Shown: positions 35,127 through 44,596 of the stretch, piece by piece
Layout of the letters: each line of letters opens with the position of its first letter
Numbering within the stretch: the stretch's first letter is position 1
Assembly: GCA_004794785.1 (NCBI GenBank)
Contig: SJOL01004053.1
Coordinates: 49,310 to 113,309, forward strand
From: Opisthorchis felineus
Taxonomy: Eukaryota > Platyhelminthes > Trematoda > Opisthorchiida > Opisthorchiidae
Direction: 5' to 3'
DNA: 64,000 nucleotides
Position numbers and translations under genes: made by a program
Notes under the pieces: generated by a model
The model's database searches: none
Told to the model about the DNA's origin: nothing
Seen by the model: only the letters and a program-made list of their open reading frames with translations

Positions 35127-35260
35127 TTTGCCCAGAATTTGCTCATCGTGCGAATTTTGAAGTCCAGAGAAATTATCCGTTCCTACCTGCGGCCGAAGAG
35201 GTCGGCTATGTATTTTGGCTCTTTGCAGCGACTTACCAGCAACTACGACACCAACCATAA
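35127..35260 (+). CDS. Candidate 3' exon, in phase with the exon at 24662-24917
   Basis: After a strong acceptor (AGTGTGTTTTTGCAG) the frame starting with two leftover bases fits the phase-1 end of the exon at 24917. It encodes CPEFAHRANFEVQ, RNYPFLPAAEEVG and YQQLRHQP to a stop at 35258-35260. A second frame of the same segment (phase 0, starting FAQNLLIVRILKS) is open up to a GTATTA donor at 35264, so the segment could also be an internal exon. I prefer the first reading for its phase match and composition. The protein is not recognised. Confidence 0.45.
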
Positions 35261-35264
35261 TGAG

Positions 35265-36042
35265 GTATTATTTGGTTTACTTGTACAGCCCCTCAGTAGT
35301 ATGGTTACAAGTATCACACCATCTATCGATTCGTCTGACTAGGAAGTCATTGGTGTAATAATGCCGTTTGGCAGATAACCTTTTTTACCTCACAAAAAAT
35401 TACCGTATTCCCCACGCCTTTACAACCATCCTATAGAACAATAGAAAAGTGATCACTGGAGAGAATTATGAGGTTTTGTGCGAGGAAAGCACAAAGTTAT
35501 ACCGGGGAGCAAATCACGCAGTGGATACTATCGACACCTCAGGGTTAGATGCGGTGTTAGTTCGTTGTGGTGTCATCATGCTCAGGCCAGCTGCTGAGCA
35601 CCTTTGTGTTTTCCGTCGGACTTACATCCCATCCACTAGTTTACATGCAGCTGCACATCATGTTTTTGAAAAACAACCCTTTTTCATCATCAAACTACCA
35701 GTGTTTATTATTTATCTAACCACTAATAACACGTAGCATGCATCAGTTGTCATCATCGCCTAGGCAGGAATCTCTACGGTCTTGATTCACTATTGAGCTA
35801 CGTGAATATGTAGGCCATACCGTGTAGTGTAGCCCACATAACAGAGAAAGAGTTTCACTGGAAGGCTTTTTGAACAAATGTTATTGCAGCCGTCGACCAA
35901 TGCATTCACGGGCACGCGAGCCGAGAATTTCCCCCACATTTAGAAACTGCCAAATAGTCGTGCATTTCGATTTAGCAAGGGATTAACTCTATGATTTGCC
36001 TCCCGAGTTAATGCTATCTTCTCCAACTATCTCCCGTCATAG
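35265..36042. other. Unsupported frame between candidate 3' exons
   Basis: A 95-codon plus frame at 35449-35736 lacks a good acceptor in frame and shows no domain. Confidence 0.3.
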
Positions 36043-36275
36043 TTCCTTCGCCCGATATCCCGGAGCCAAGGTCCGCCTCCGTCGTTTTGGGCCCAAAACC
36101 GTATAAAATACCACCGCACTTTCAAAGACACAAGACAACTGAGCTATCCGAAGAACGCTGTCCTTCACTTGAAAGACCAAACTCAGCACCCGCTACACCA
36201 CATACAGCGGTCAAACCAACTACGCTTGCAAACTTACCAAAATATCCATGGAAACCGTATCCACTGAACCCGTGA
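36043..36275 (+). CDS. Candidate terminal exon, proline-rich
   Basis: Acceptor TATCTCCCGTCATAG is followed by an open frame, starting with two leftover bases, that runs to a stop at 36273-36275. It encodes PSPDIPEPRSASVVLGPKPY early on, then LERPNSAPATPHTAVK and ends KYPWKPYPLNP. It is rich in Pro, Lys and Ser, as are the upstream exons. The phase also matches the donor at 24917, so this could be an alternative last exon to the one at 35127. Confidence 0.5.
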
Positions 36276-36743
36276 AAATCCCTGGCTTTGTCTTTATTCT
36301 CCACCCACACGAATTTGACAGGAGTAGAAGCAAGAAAAAGTGGTGGTCAACTTTAGGCATGAATTCCAGCTACAATTACCGTCTTCGCTAACCTGTGCAT
36401 TTTACTAACATACGTTTGTTTATGCTTTCGATATGAACCTATTTTTGCTATCCGAAAAAGTCAGTTGGTGAAGAATTTACATTTCTAATCCAGTTCACTC
36501 AACGTGTGCTTATCTCACATCAACAATGAGTTACATTTATATTTATCGCTTTCATAGCGCAGGATTTTCTACCCGAAGAATTATTACTATGCGATATCCG
36601 CAGGATACGTGCTTTCATCTCTAATTGTTGGTATCTGTCTTTGGAACAATGTGAATAGCCTCCAGACATTTTATATTACCTCGTTCTTCCGCTTGCTGAA
36701 ATTCCTCAGGCTTAACTCATTCCGGTACAAAATACTCACTTAC
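36276..36743. other. No gene recognised
   Basis: Short frames only. Confidence 0.35.
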
Positions 36744-36840
36744 CAAGATCTCGTTGGGTGGGCCATGATCAATTTAATGACGGGGTTTTTCAGCTCGTTA
36801 AGCTTATCAAACAACTGCTTTGCACGCCCATCTCTCACAT
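36744..36840 (-). CDS. Weak candidate exon, minus strand
   Basis: A strong minus-strand donor (ATCTTG/GTAAGTGAG) ends a 97-base open segment encoding VRDGRAKQLFDKLNEL and PVIKLIMAHPTRS. The acceptor (GTAAAAG) has a poor pyrimidine tract, and the phase does not join the exon at 36995-37187. It could be a decayed or chance exon. Confidence 0.3.
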
Positions 36841-36994
36841 CTTTTACATAATGTGGGTTTTGTTCTTTATTCAAAATGGATTAACTGGCAAATTTGATCA
36901 AACTGAGTCGAGCGGAACTCTAAACTCAGATTTACCGTTATCCTTTGGGTCGGTACTTTTGGATCTAGACGTCTAACGGATGGATTCAGCTCAC

Positions 36995-37187
36995 CTCATA
37001 ACTACTTTCCCAACGTTTGTTGGGGAATAATTAAAGAGGACCAGAATGTTACTCCAGTTTGCGTCACTCTTTGAACTGTGACCAGTGGGATCAATCTTGC
37101 ACTTCTTCTGTACTAACTTCAGTTGGCTTCCAGTGACGCCAACACTCTTTTCACACCCACCGGATTCAGTGCTCGGAATGTTCAACA
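36995..37187 (-). CDS. Candidate exon, minus strand
   Basis: The donor TATGAG/GTGAGC is good; the acceptor ATCAAAAG is weak. The 193-base frame encodes LNIPSTESGGCEKS, QLKLVQKKCKIDPTG and NYSPTNVGKVVM. It is polar with two cysteines near the start. The protein is not recognised and phases do not link it to neighbours. Confidence 0.35.
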
Positions 37188-37288
37188 CTTTTGATTATTG
37201 GTACGTAACACCCACATCAATCTAAGATGGATCTATATAATGCTCATAATTTCTTGTTATCTGCCAAATTTTCGTCTCTAATCAAAAG

Positions 37289-37442
37289 CAAATGGCATCC
37301 TGGAAGACAGTTGTGTAAACGAGATGTATATGGTTACGACAGCAATACATTTATGGCCATCAGGAACCCAACAAACATCAAAATGGGGCACGTCTCTTTT
37401 GTTATACATCTGATACCTGCAATCCAACTGTTGCAGTCGTAA
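37289..37442 (+). CDS. Weak candidate terminal exon, plus strand
   Basis: Acceptor TTTTCGTCTCTAATCAAAAG is followed by a frame encoding KWHPGRQLCKRDVYGYDS and NPTNIKMGHVSFVIHL to a stop at 37440-37442. No domain is recognised. A minus-strand frame overlaps it, so the coding strand is uncertain. Confidence 0.3.
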
Positions 37443-39512
37443 CATGTTGTCGCAACAGATAAAACCATCTACAAACACGAAACTGACCTGTTCATATATC
37501 CTATCCAAATAGTGCCAGGAAACACTGTGGCAGTATTACCAATCATATCAGCCGTCACACATGACCGCCGATTGATCATTCTCTGTTCATGGCAGTATAT
37601 TTTTGCAAGGTTTTCTAATGCACATCACCTCCGGAGCAACAAACGTATGCTATCTTTGAAAAACTGAAGGTCGCTCCAATGAGATAACCAAACAATAGGC
37701 TGTTTAGTGGCATAATTTTATTATAAATGTGCGCTTCATCTCTAAGTCCTTTAGGTGAAAATATATTAATAAGGTCGTGGTGGTTACCCTCGGCTCCAGT
37801 ATTTCTATCACGTGATTGAAAACATGGTAATTCGAAAGTGCGACTTGTTTCCAGTCCAATCGAGATAATAATTTAGGGGTCATCCTAGCGTTAAATGTAT
37901 TGAGACCAGTAGAATACCCAAGTAGCTATGTCCCACCTAGAGGTTAGTCGGGGACCGTAAAATCGAATGGCCATGCTTCAGCTTAAGAGAAATTGATGCA
38001 ACTTTCTAATCAAAATAGGTACTATCTTACTCATTCGTCTCACAATAATATAACCTCAACATTGTTACCTGTTTATTGTGCACGCTATCACTACATGTAG
38101 TAACGCTAGTCTTTTTAGAACATTCATGTGTTTGCCAATAAACCTCCTTGTCACAAAGTATCCGCCATGTACAAGAGTTAGTTTGTTCATTATTCAAAGA
38201 CTTCCGATGGGATAACGTAAAATCTAGTAAGTTGCGATTTTACTACTGTGTTCGGTCTGTGTTACTACGAACTTAGTGTCATCACGAAGGCTTTGATCGG
38301 CAGTCGACACCAGGCCACTAGGCCGTCTTTCACCTCAGTTGATATATCAACTAAAATGAAAATGAGTGTGTGAGTATCTCAGAAACTTACCTAGTTTGCC
38401 AGGTGTAACGATGGAGTGAAATAGCAACAAGATGAAGGCCTATTTGGTCAGCGTTCGCAGTATTGTGAAATGGAAGCAGCTGTTCCTACGAAGCAAAACT
38501 AGAGAAATAATTAGCATCTACTGATTAGACAGGAAAAATCACTTGCTCTGAGGTTCCAGTTGCGAAAAATGACAGTGCTGGGAGGCATTTCTCAGTATAG
38601 AGGTGGTGCTGGATACTCAAGTGATGTAATGACGCTGGTCCGAGTGAATGGATTCCGTATCACTTAGGGCATCTGAGCAACACTCCATAAAAGTGTTCGG
38701 CAACTTTTGTAGAATTCACACAGTTAACGGCGAGAGACAAGTGAAACTTTCAGGCAGTGGGGAAGACGAATGCATATTCATTGCCCACCAGCAAGCAGAC
38801 CGCACTCAATCTTGATATTGTCCGTTCGGTATTATGAAAAATGGTGACGTTCGAACAGAGCTCCATTCCGCTCTCTGGTTCATTTCCTCAACATGTTTAG
38901 GCCTACCAATTTATAGTATTGTACTGAAACTGAATTTGAATGGATGTGAAATCAGCCACATGTGTCCGTATCCGGTTGGTGGCATGAATAGTTGCACAGT
39001 TAAGCAGACTTTACAGACTGACATAGAAATGATCTCCCAACCCAGGGCGCATCGAAGCGTTGCAATTTGGATACAGTCCATCGGGAACGTGAAAACCGTA
39101 GATATAGTAAAGTTGGGATCACACCCGTTAAAAAAAGCTCGGTTCAGAAACCCACCATAACTTCAGAACCGGTGCATGGCCCTAGTAGATTTCTAAGATT
39201 CAGCTGTGGTCCCCTCTGAGGATTGATCTCATCTGACATGCTTCCTTTACAAACAAAATTAGCTGTGTTTAGCCGGCTAAGTTTCTGCCTAACGAAACCC
39301 ATGGGGAAATATTTTATGAACAAACACGGACACAATTCATCCTGACTACTGCAAATAATTTAATTATCTTCTAAAAACCTACAATCGATCGTCACAACCA
39401 GGACAGTCACTGGGTCGTCGATCGATGAGTCGGGCATACCAATCACATCGCTCAAGTGTGAACACGTTCGCCTATTCAGACGTGAAAATTCGGATTCTTC
39501 CAACGTTCGTTG
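37443..39512. other. No gene firmly supported
   Basis: A 108-codon plus frame (38834-39160) and a minus frame (39144-39335, including KLSRLNTANFVCKGS) are open, but neither has clear splice borders. Confidence 0.3.
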
Positions 39513-39720
39513 TGGACACGATCGTAGTGGTAACCAATCGCCTCAGATGTCCGGGGTTCAAATCCCGGCACGGCCTTTCGATGAGCACCGCTGGTGAGCT
39601 CTAATAAGAGCGAAACTCGAGTCCAATGCTTTTCTTGTGGAGTGGACTCACCAGAAAAATTACTCCAGAACAGGAGGACGACCGTTCAAACGGGGGTGGT
39701 GAGTAAATGAACAGAATTTA
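39513..39720 (+). mobile_element. tRNA-headed repeat carrying a hammerhead ribozyme (family C)
   Basis: A tRNA-like head is visible: GATCGTAGTGGTAACC (A-box side) and GGGGTTCAAATCCCGG (39554-39569), a perfect tRNA-type T-arm with B-box. A hammerhead block begins 14 bases later (see 39583-39631), and a body with a GGACTCACCAGAAA-type segment follows. A polymerase III head joined to a hammerhead is the layout known from the Schistosoma SM-alpha repeat. The sequence is unlike SINE families A and B. Target duplications were not found. Confidence 0.65.
39583..39631 (+). ncRNA. Hammerhead ribozyme, one core change
   Basis: Order: GAGCACCG (stem I), core CTGGTGA (39591-39597; consensus CTGANGA with A6 changed to G), stem II GCTCT/AGAGC perfect with an AATA loop, GAA (39612-39614), stem III ACTC/GAGT (39615-39622, a perfect palindrome), then C at the cleavage site (39623) and stem I return CAATGCT, with about 5 of 7 pairs. 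The A6 change probably reduces activity. Its architecture is type I with an open stem I. Confidence 0.6.
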
Positions 39721-40187
39721 CCAGTGGTTTTAGCAGTGTTACGTAACTGACTGCTTGTTAATTACGAAGAATCTAATTTTCCTGTCAGTCGAATATACTT
39801 CTATTTGCAGTGCATGCAGAACCAGCTTGTACTGAGTTTCTGTTCCCTAATCATGGGTTTTGATACGCGTGATACGGCTGTTGCTTACTGGCGGGTATTT
39901 TTGGATTTAACCACTTAAAAAGTTCACAGGTGTCTTTCTTCCACAAACAGTGAATTTGCCGACCCCCTGCAATGACATAATTGCTCTCGATCATTAATAG
40001 GAAAAGGCACATTGCCAACTCAGTAAATTATCCTGTCATCGCATTCGTTGGCTAACGGAGATGGAATTCTACCAGAAAAGACCTTAGTTGAACTTTTCAT
40101 ATTACCTGCCTTAAATTATTTTGTTTCTTTTGTAAACCGCGGCCGTGACTATTTTATGGCGGATAGGTTCTTTCACAAGCTGCGATT

Positions 40188-40338
40188 TCACTGCAGTTCA
40201 GTGCACCACAAGTTAGGGCAAGCAGTTAACCGCAGTGATAAAGTGCCAGAAAAGGGCGCAAATTTCCGTGATGAGACCAATTTTGAGTTAAACAAAGATA
40301 TCTTTGGAATGTTTCCAGGCGTTTCTAACTTAAACGTG
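40188..40338 (-). CDS. Possible terminal exon of the second minus-strand gene
   Basis: Minus-strand acceptor TTTGATGGTTATAG is followed by a frame starting with one leftover base, as needed after the exon ending at 41783. It encodes TFKLETPGNIPKISLF and FAPFSGTLSLRLTAC to a stop at 40188-40190. A longer open frame on the plus strand (40048-40344) overlaps it, so the coding strand is uncertain. Confidence 0.3.
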
Positions 40339-41782
40339 CTATAACCATCAAAGTTGTTACATTCAATGAAAAGTATGCAAACCGAATTGTTGTTGATTTC
40401 ACATTGGGCTTCATTCATGAGAAAACATTCGGCTTTCCTTGAGGATTGCATGAGTCACAAAACTTAACGGGAGCTAAATCGTAGATATTTGTCCAGATGT
40501 GGTGGAGTAAGCTACTCTCTACGGAAATTATGGCAAACGATGATCAGATTACAACACAATGGCTGTAATTGATAACTTGTATATATCCAAACCGAAGTCA
40601 TGCAAAATATCACCATTTCATGAACATTTTGTGGCGTGCTATAATAACGTGCTGATTATCCGCAGTCGTCCCGTTGTCAAGATTCTGACAGAAAATGAAT
40701 ACGGGTTACCCAGGTAGAATCATGTAATAGAACTGCGGGAAATTCACCCCACAATATAAAACGTGCATTAAGTGATCGTTTAGGGACATTTGTGCAGGAA
40801 AAATTCTTGTTCGCTTATTTATTCACTGCGGATAAGCAAATCGTTATGATAAAGGTTTGATCAACGTATGAAGAATGGACCATGTTGTGGTTTGTGTGAA
40901 TAGTGAGTATGAGTGTTCGTTTACTTGCGATTCTGTTATACAAAATTTTAAATCCAGTATACATTTTTGGAAAATCAGTTACAAAGCTAAAGGTCCGTTT
41001 GTGAGACATAGAAGACCACAGCATATATAGTTCCGTGCTGCAAGGCTAGAGTGGTAAAGAGCTAACGGTACAAACACCCATAGTCGTATTCCTCCGCTGC
41101 CTGTTCTCCACCCATTTTTGATATCTGCGTAGTACTGAACAGAGCCAAGAGACCAGTGGGTAGCTTTGATAAGGCAAGCAGTAACCCTGTGAAGAGTAAA
41201 AGCTAGGCGGTGGTTGGAAGTGCTATAAACCCGTTGCTCTTGGAGCTTTTTCAAAGGTTGCAAAAGGGATACCGTTTTCCGGTTTCTTCACACAACTTTG
41301 TCCTACCTTTGATGCAACCAGGCAGAAGACAGTTGGTTATGGTTCACAAATCTGATCGAAGATAATTTCTTGCAATTCATCCTGAAAAACAACAGACTAT
41401 AAAGGGCCGAACTAAAGTATCATTTAGTTCAAAAGCTCTCGCTACCATGGGATGTCCCGGTAGTAGTGATTCGATTTTCAAGAACAGCGGCTGAATTGGA
41501 CTGATGTGTTTCTTTTGGAAGGTCAAGACTAGTGAGAGCTAATAATAGTTTGCACCCATCCCTCTCTCCAGAATGGGTGAGACAACCGTCAGCTCGCAAA
41601 ATGTTTACACTCAATTTATCGCTACTCATGAGTAGCACAAAGAATTAACACCAGTGGAAAAGTCGGACTACATATATTTTAGTGGTATTTCAATCTCAAT
41701 TTATTGTCAAACATTGCATTAGCATCACATTTTCGAATCCGTTATGAGGTCAATCATTCCACTCGTTGCAAAATAAACTCAC

Positions 41783-41963
41783 CAAACCACCATGATGGGA
41801 TAAATTTCTGACATGTTCTCGATCGGTATAGGCAGCTCAATTTGTACCGCTGTAGCATTATGGATGAAATTTTGCGGAATTTCATGACTGTTGCCTCTGG
41901 GGTTGTTGCTATAGAACGGCGAAAATGAACAGCCTTCCAAAGGGCCCAGCCTTACACCGATCA
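41783..41963 (-). CDS. Candidate exon of the second minus-strand gene
   Basis: Minus-strand acceptor CATTACAACGGCAG and donor GTTTG/GTGAGTTT bound a 181-base open segment (phase 1 to phase 2). It encodes GVRLGPLEGCSFSPFYS, EIPQNFIHNATAVQIELP and ENMSEIYPIMVV. The composition is that of a folded, possibly extracellular beta-rich domain, with one NAT sequon. The family is not recognised. It is among the most convincing minus-strand exons. Confidence 0.5.
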
Positions 41964-42169
41964 CTGCCGTTGTAATGACATCTTCCTTGAAGTGAATTAA
42001 ACCATGACAGCAAACGCCCCATATTCAATATACCCAGAGAATTCTAAGGGTCTGTAATCCCAAAAATTGTACAAGTTGGTAATGTGTCGAAATATTGGTA
42101 GCTCGGGTGAGTTTATTGTTTGTTGATCCGGTGGCTGTTGATCTGTTCGCCGAGCTTGGCATTTGACTT

Positions 42170-42211
42170 GCAAACGTTTCGTCACCATACGAGGAGACAT
42201 CATCAGTGCGC
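42170..42211 (-). ncRNA. Hammerhead-like ribozyme, reverse unit
   Basis: Core CTGATGA (complement of 42200-42206), GAA and palindromic ACGT stem III are the same as in the 23.5-kb units. Confidence 0.45.
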
Positions 42212-42250
42212 ACTGTTGATGTATCCTCGTATGGTGACGAAACGTTTGCA
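42208..42250 (+). ncRNA. Hammerhead-like ribozyme, forward unit, core mutated
   Basis: The forward unit has CTGTTGA in place of CTGATGA (42213-42219), a change of the invariant A6, and a shorter stem II side. GAA and ACGT are kept. It is probably inactive. Confidence 0.4.
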
Positions 42251-42605
42251 AGCCAATTGCCGAGCTCGGCGAACAGATCAACAGCCACCTGATCAACAAC
42301 CAATTGTACAGGTTGATGCTTCAGCGTTGTTAGAAGACTTGCCTTCCGAGCCCTGGCCGTTTGGAACAGCATCGAGATTTAGTATAGCTAGTTGAGACAA
42401 TTCTATAATTTTAATGTTGTCATTTAAGGCAAACTAAACTAACTTGCGCATATATTTTGTCTCCCCTTCTCTATCGGAAACGCCTGGTTCTCAAATTAGG
42501 TAGCATGTACTTGCCTAAATTGCACAGCGCCCTTCCTTCTACGACAAGGAGCTATGCTCTTGTGAAATAAGCATATTGATTCGTATTTTATATTGGTAAG
42601 TTCAC

Positions 42606-42680
42606 AATGCAGCGAACTATACCCCAATCTAACCTCTGGCACGTAAAAGTGTCTAAATGTTTGGGTCCTCGTATCAGGTT
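42606..42680 (-). CDS. Candidate exon, second minus-strand gene
   Basis: Minus-strand acceptor TTCTACCACCCATTTTAAAG and donor GCATT/GTGAAC bound 75 bases in phase 0 encoding NLIRGPKHLDTFTCQ then RLDWGIVRCI. An alternative donor CAGAG/GTTAGA lies inside. It is short, and its phase does not directly match the exon at 41783. Confidence 0.35.
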
Positions 42681-43682
42681 CTTTAAAATGGGTGGTAGAA
42701 TCGCCGCAGGGTAGAAACAATTTACCAGTATTCTATGACCCATAAATTTCGGGATAATGAGTAACAGCTGGCGCGCGCAAATTTGAGATTGATGAAGTTA
42801 TTAAACTCGTAAAATTTCTTCCTATTAATCACATGTCACAACATATTCTGTGGAAAATAGTGTAATATATTTTTCATTAGGGAGGCCTCTGCGTGCGGAG
42901 TATCCCTCGAGGGAGGTATGGTGTAAAACCTCTCACAAGTTACAATTAAAAATACCTTTATTGATCACGATTCTATTGTGTACGTGTTACTTATCAAGTG
43001 AGAGAATGATGGTGTCAGTGGGTCGATAAATTTGTAATTCCTTGGACTAAACGAAAATCTAGTAATTAAACTGTGAATGGAACGAAAGTATCACGTAGTC
43101 GATGCCTGAATTTTACCAGGTTTTTCAAATCAAGCTTTACCCACCGTTGATGTGCAAATTAAAACGTTTGCACACCTCAGTAGACAAAGAAAATAGAGCT
43201 TATGCTAACTAATTACTCCTTTAGAGAGAGAGACCCGTTTTTAAAGAACTACTCTAGCCGAAAAGTATCTAAAAATCATAATTAAAAACTTCAAATAAGT
43301 TGGAAGCTTGGTGTATGTCTTGTATCTTGCTGAAATACATAAACCGGGAGTTTTCCTGTTGGTTTCGTTTAGAGAAATAATCACCCCTTGGAAACACCTG
43401 GAGTGATCTTCTTGGGGATTAGGGAAAAGTCTTCCAGCTGAGTATCAAATCCATGCAAACTCTCGGGGAACAAGCGTATAAGCCTTGAACCAGAACAAGG
43501 AAAAACCTAGCACCTAATTGTTACACTTGTATGGTTTGTCTTTATTTTAATTCGCAAGGAGTTTTATTTAGAGAGGGATTTCATCGGTATAATCAAGCAG
43601 TTAATGATAACCCCGGCTGAGCTATTCTGTTCATCCAGTTTTCAACTGAGATTCCAAACTGTGAGTCAAAATACTCTTTGCT
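42681..43682. other. No gene recognised
   Basis: Short frames only, AT-rich. Confidence 0.35.
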
Positions 43683-44190
43683 TAAAATGTCGAGAAGCAC
43701 TGGACAGCCGCTTCATCCTTACTGAGAATCATCAGCAGTATGTACCTCACGAAAATCCTTGGAGTTTCGAACCTTCCATTTCCTAGCTGGTATTTTGAAC
43801 TCGGCCATGAGCGGTTGATCAGCAGCATGATTAGCTTGTACTTGAACAAGGCGTAGCGCCACTCACCTTTCAATCACGGGATCCACATCACATGTTAATG
43901 CGGTCAGTCAGCACGTGCGGCTACACGATGTGGATCCCCTGATTAAAGGATGAGCGGTGCTTCATCCTGTTTTAGTGCAAGTTATTCACACTGCCGATCA
44001 GCCGCTCGTGGCCGAACGATTAAGTGTTTAAACTGCTAAGCTGGGTTTAGAGTGTTCTGGATGCTGAAGTTTTTTTAGATGCGTACCGCTAACGAATCCC
44101 AATAAGAATGAATCTGGTGTGCAGTGCTTCGCTGCTTTTCAACATGGACCGGTTTCATTTACAGGATGAAGCCTCCATTGAAATTTCCGA
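43683..44190. mobile_element. Two head-to-head copies of hammerhead SINE family A
   Basis: A minus-oriented copy (about 43683-43889) and a plus-oriented copy (about 43927-44190) meet at inverted GGGATCCACATC/GATGTGGATCCC (43878-43889 and 43927-43938). Each has the tRNA-like head (CGCTC-TGGCCGA; B-box GGTTCGAAAC in the minus copy), then the hammerhead block, then the 3' body. The minus copy keeps an intact ribozyme core. The plus copy has CTAACGA instead of CTGATGA and is dead. The junction between the heads is 37 bases. This is the same family as 14100-14420 and 56270-56610. Confidence 0.65.
43697..43741 (-). ncRNA. Hammerhead ribozyme, intact core (SINE family A)
   Basis: Minus strand: ATACTG (stem I), CTGATGA (complement of 43729-43735), a stem II region of 13 bases, GAA (complement of 43712-43714), stem III GCGG/CTGT with wobble pairs, C at the cleavage site (complement of 43703), then CAGTGC, which pairs with the first strand in 5 of 6 positions. 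The trinucleotide before cleavage reads GTC, the preferred one. All invariant core bases are present. The weakest part is stem II, with about 3 pairs. Confidence 0.65.
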
Positions 44191-44500
44191 ATCTTCTCAC
44201 ACTACCGAGAATGATTCTGTCAGATAGGTACGTTCTTTGAAACTTTTTAGCGGGAAATACTAGATAGATCCATGATGAGTTTTCGCAAATCATCCTTACG
44301 TCTCATCCAATTTTTCCGCTTTTTCTCAGTGGTGTCTACAGATAAAAACAAGTTGCAGGCAATGCGAGTACTATTTCTGATGAGCGTGTCTAGCCATGGG
44401 GGTTTACGAAAAGAGAAAATATGAACCTCTGCTGTTTCCTCAGTTCGTATCAGAGAATCGTTGAAATATGTGAAAATTAGGTATTAGGAAAACAACTTAC
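44191..44500. other. No gene recognised
   Basis: Intronic or intergenic stretch without supported features. Confidence 0.35.
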
Positions 44501-44596
44501 TTTCGGAGTTTGCATTGAAATCAAATAGGGGTGCCGTTGAAGTAATGGGTGCTTCGTTTTACATCTCAAAGCCTCTTCGGGCGATCTGTTTGAAGC
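44501..44596 (-). CDS. Candidate exon, second minus-strand gene
   Basis: Strong minus-strand acceptor (CTTTCTTTTTCGCAACTAG) and consensus donor (CGAAA/GTAAGTTG) bound 96 bases, phase 0 at both ends. Only one of three frames is open. It encodes ASNRSPEEALRCKTK then HPLLQRHPYLISMQTPK. It is basic and unrecognised. Splice quality makes it one of the better calls. Confidence 0.5.

Larger units (their letters stand above)
42074..42301. mobile_element. Second insertion of the hammerhead element, as a head-to-head inverted pair
   Basis: The same element as at 23513-23702: it starts GTAATGTG (42080-42087) and ends TGATCAACAACCA. Here two units face each other: 42121-42207 reads in reverse and 42213-42302 forward, giving a palindrome of about 80-base arms. 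The flanks ATTGTACAAGTTG (42066-42078) and ATTGTACAGGTTG (42303-42315) differ at one base and look like a 13-base target duplication. An unmatched segment follows the 5' end (about 42088-42115). The inversion suggests template switching or twin priming during insertion. Confidence 0.65.

Noticed and set aside
43604..43786. Plus-strand frame over the 43.7-kb repeat
   Set aside because: It lies across a minus-oriented SINE with hammerhead and has no splice support.
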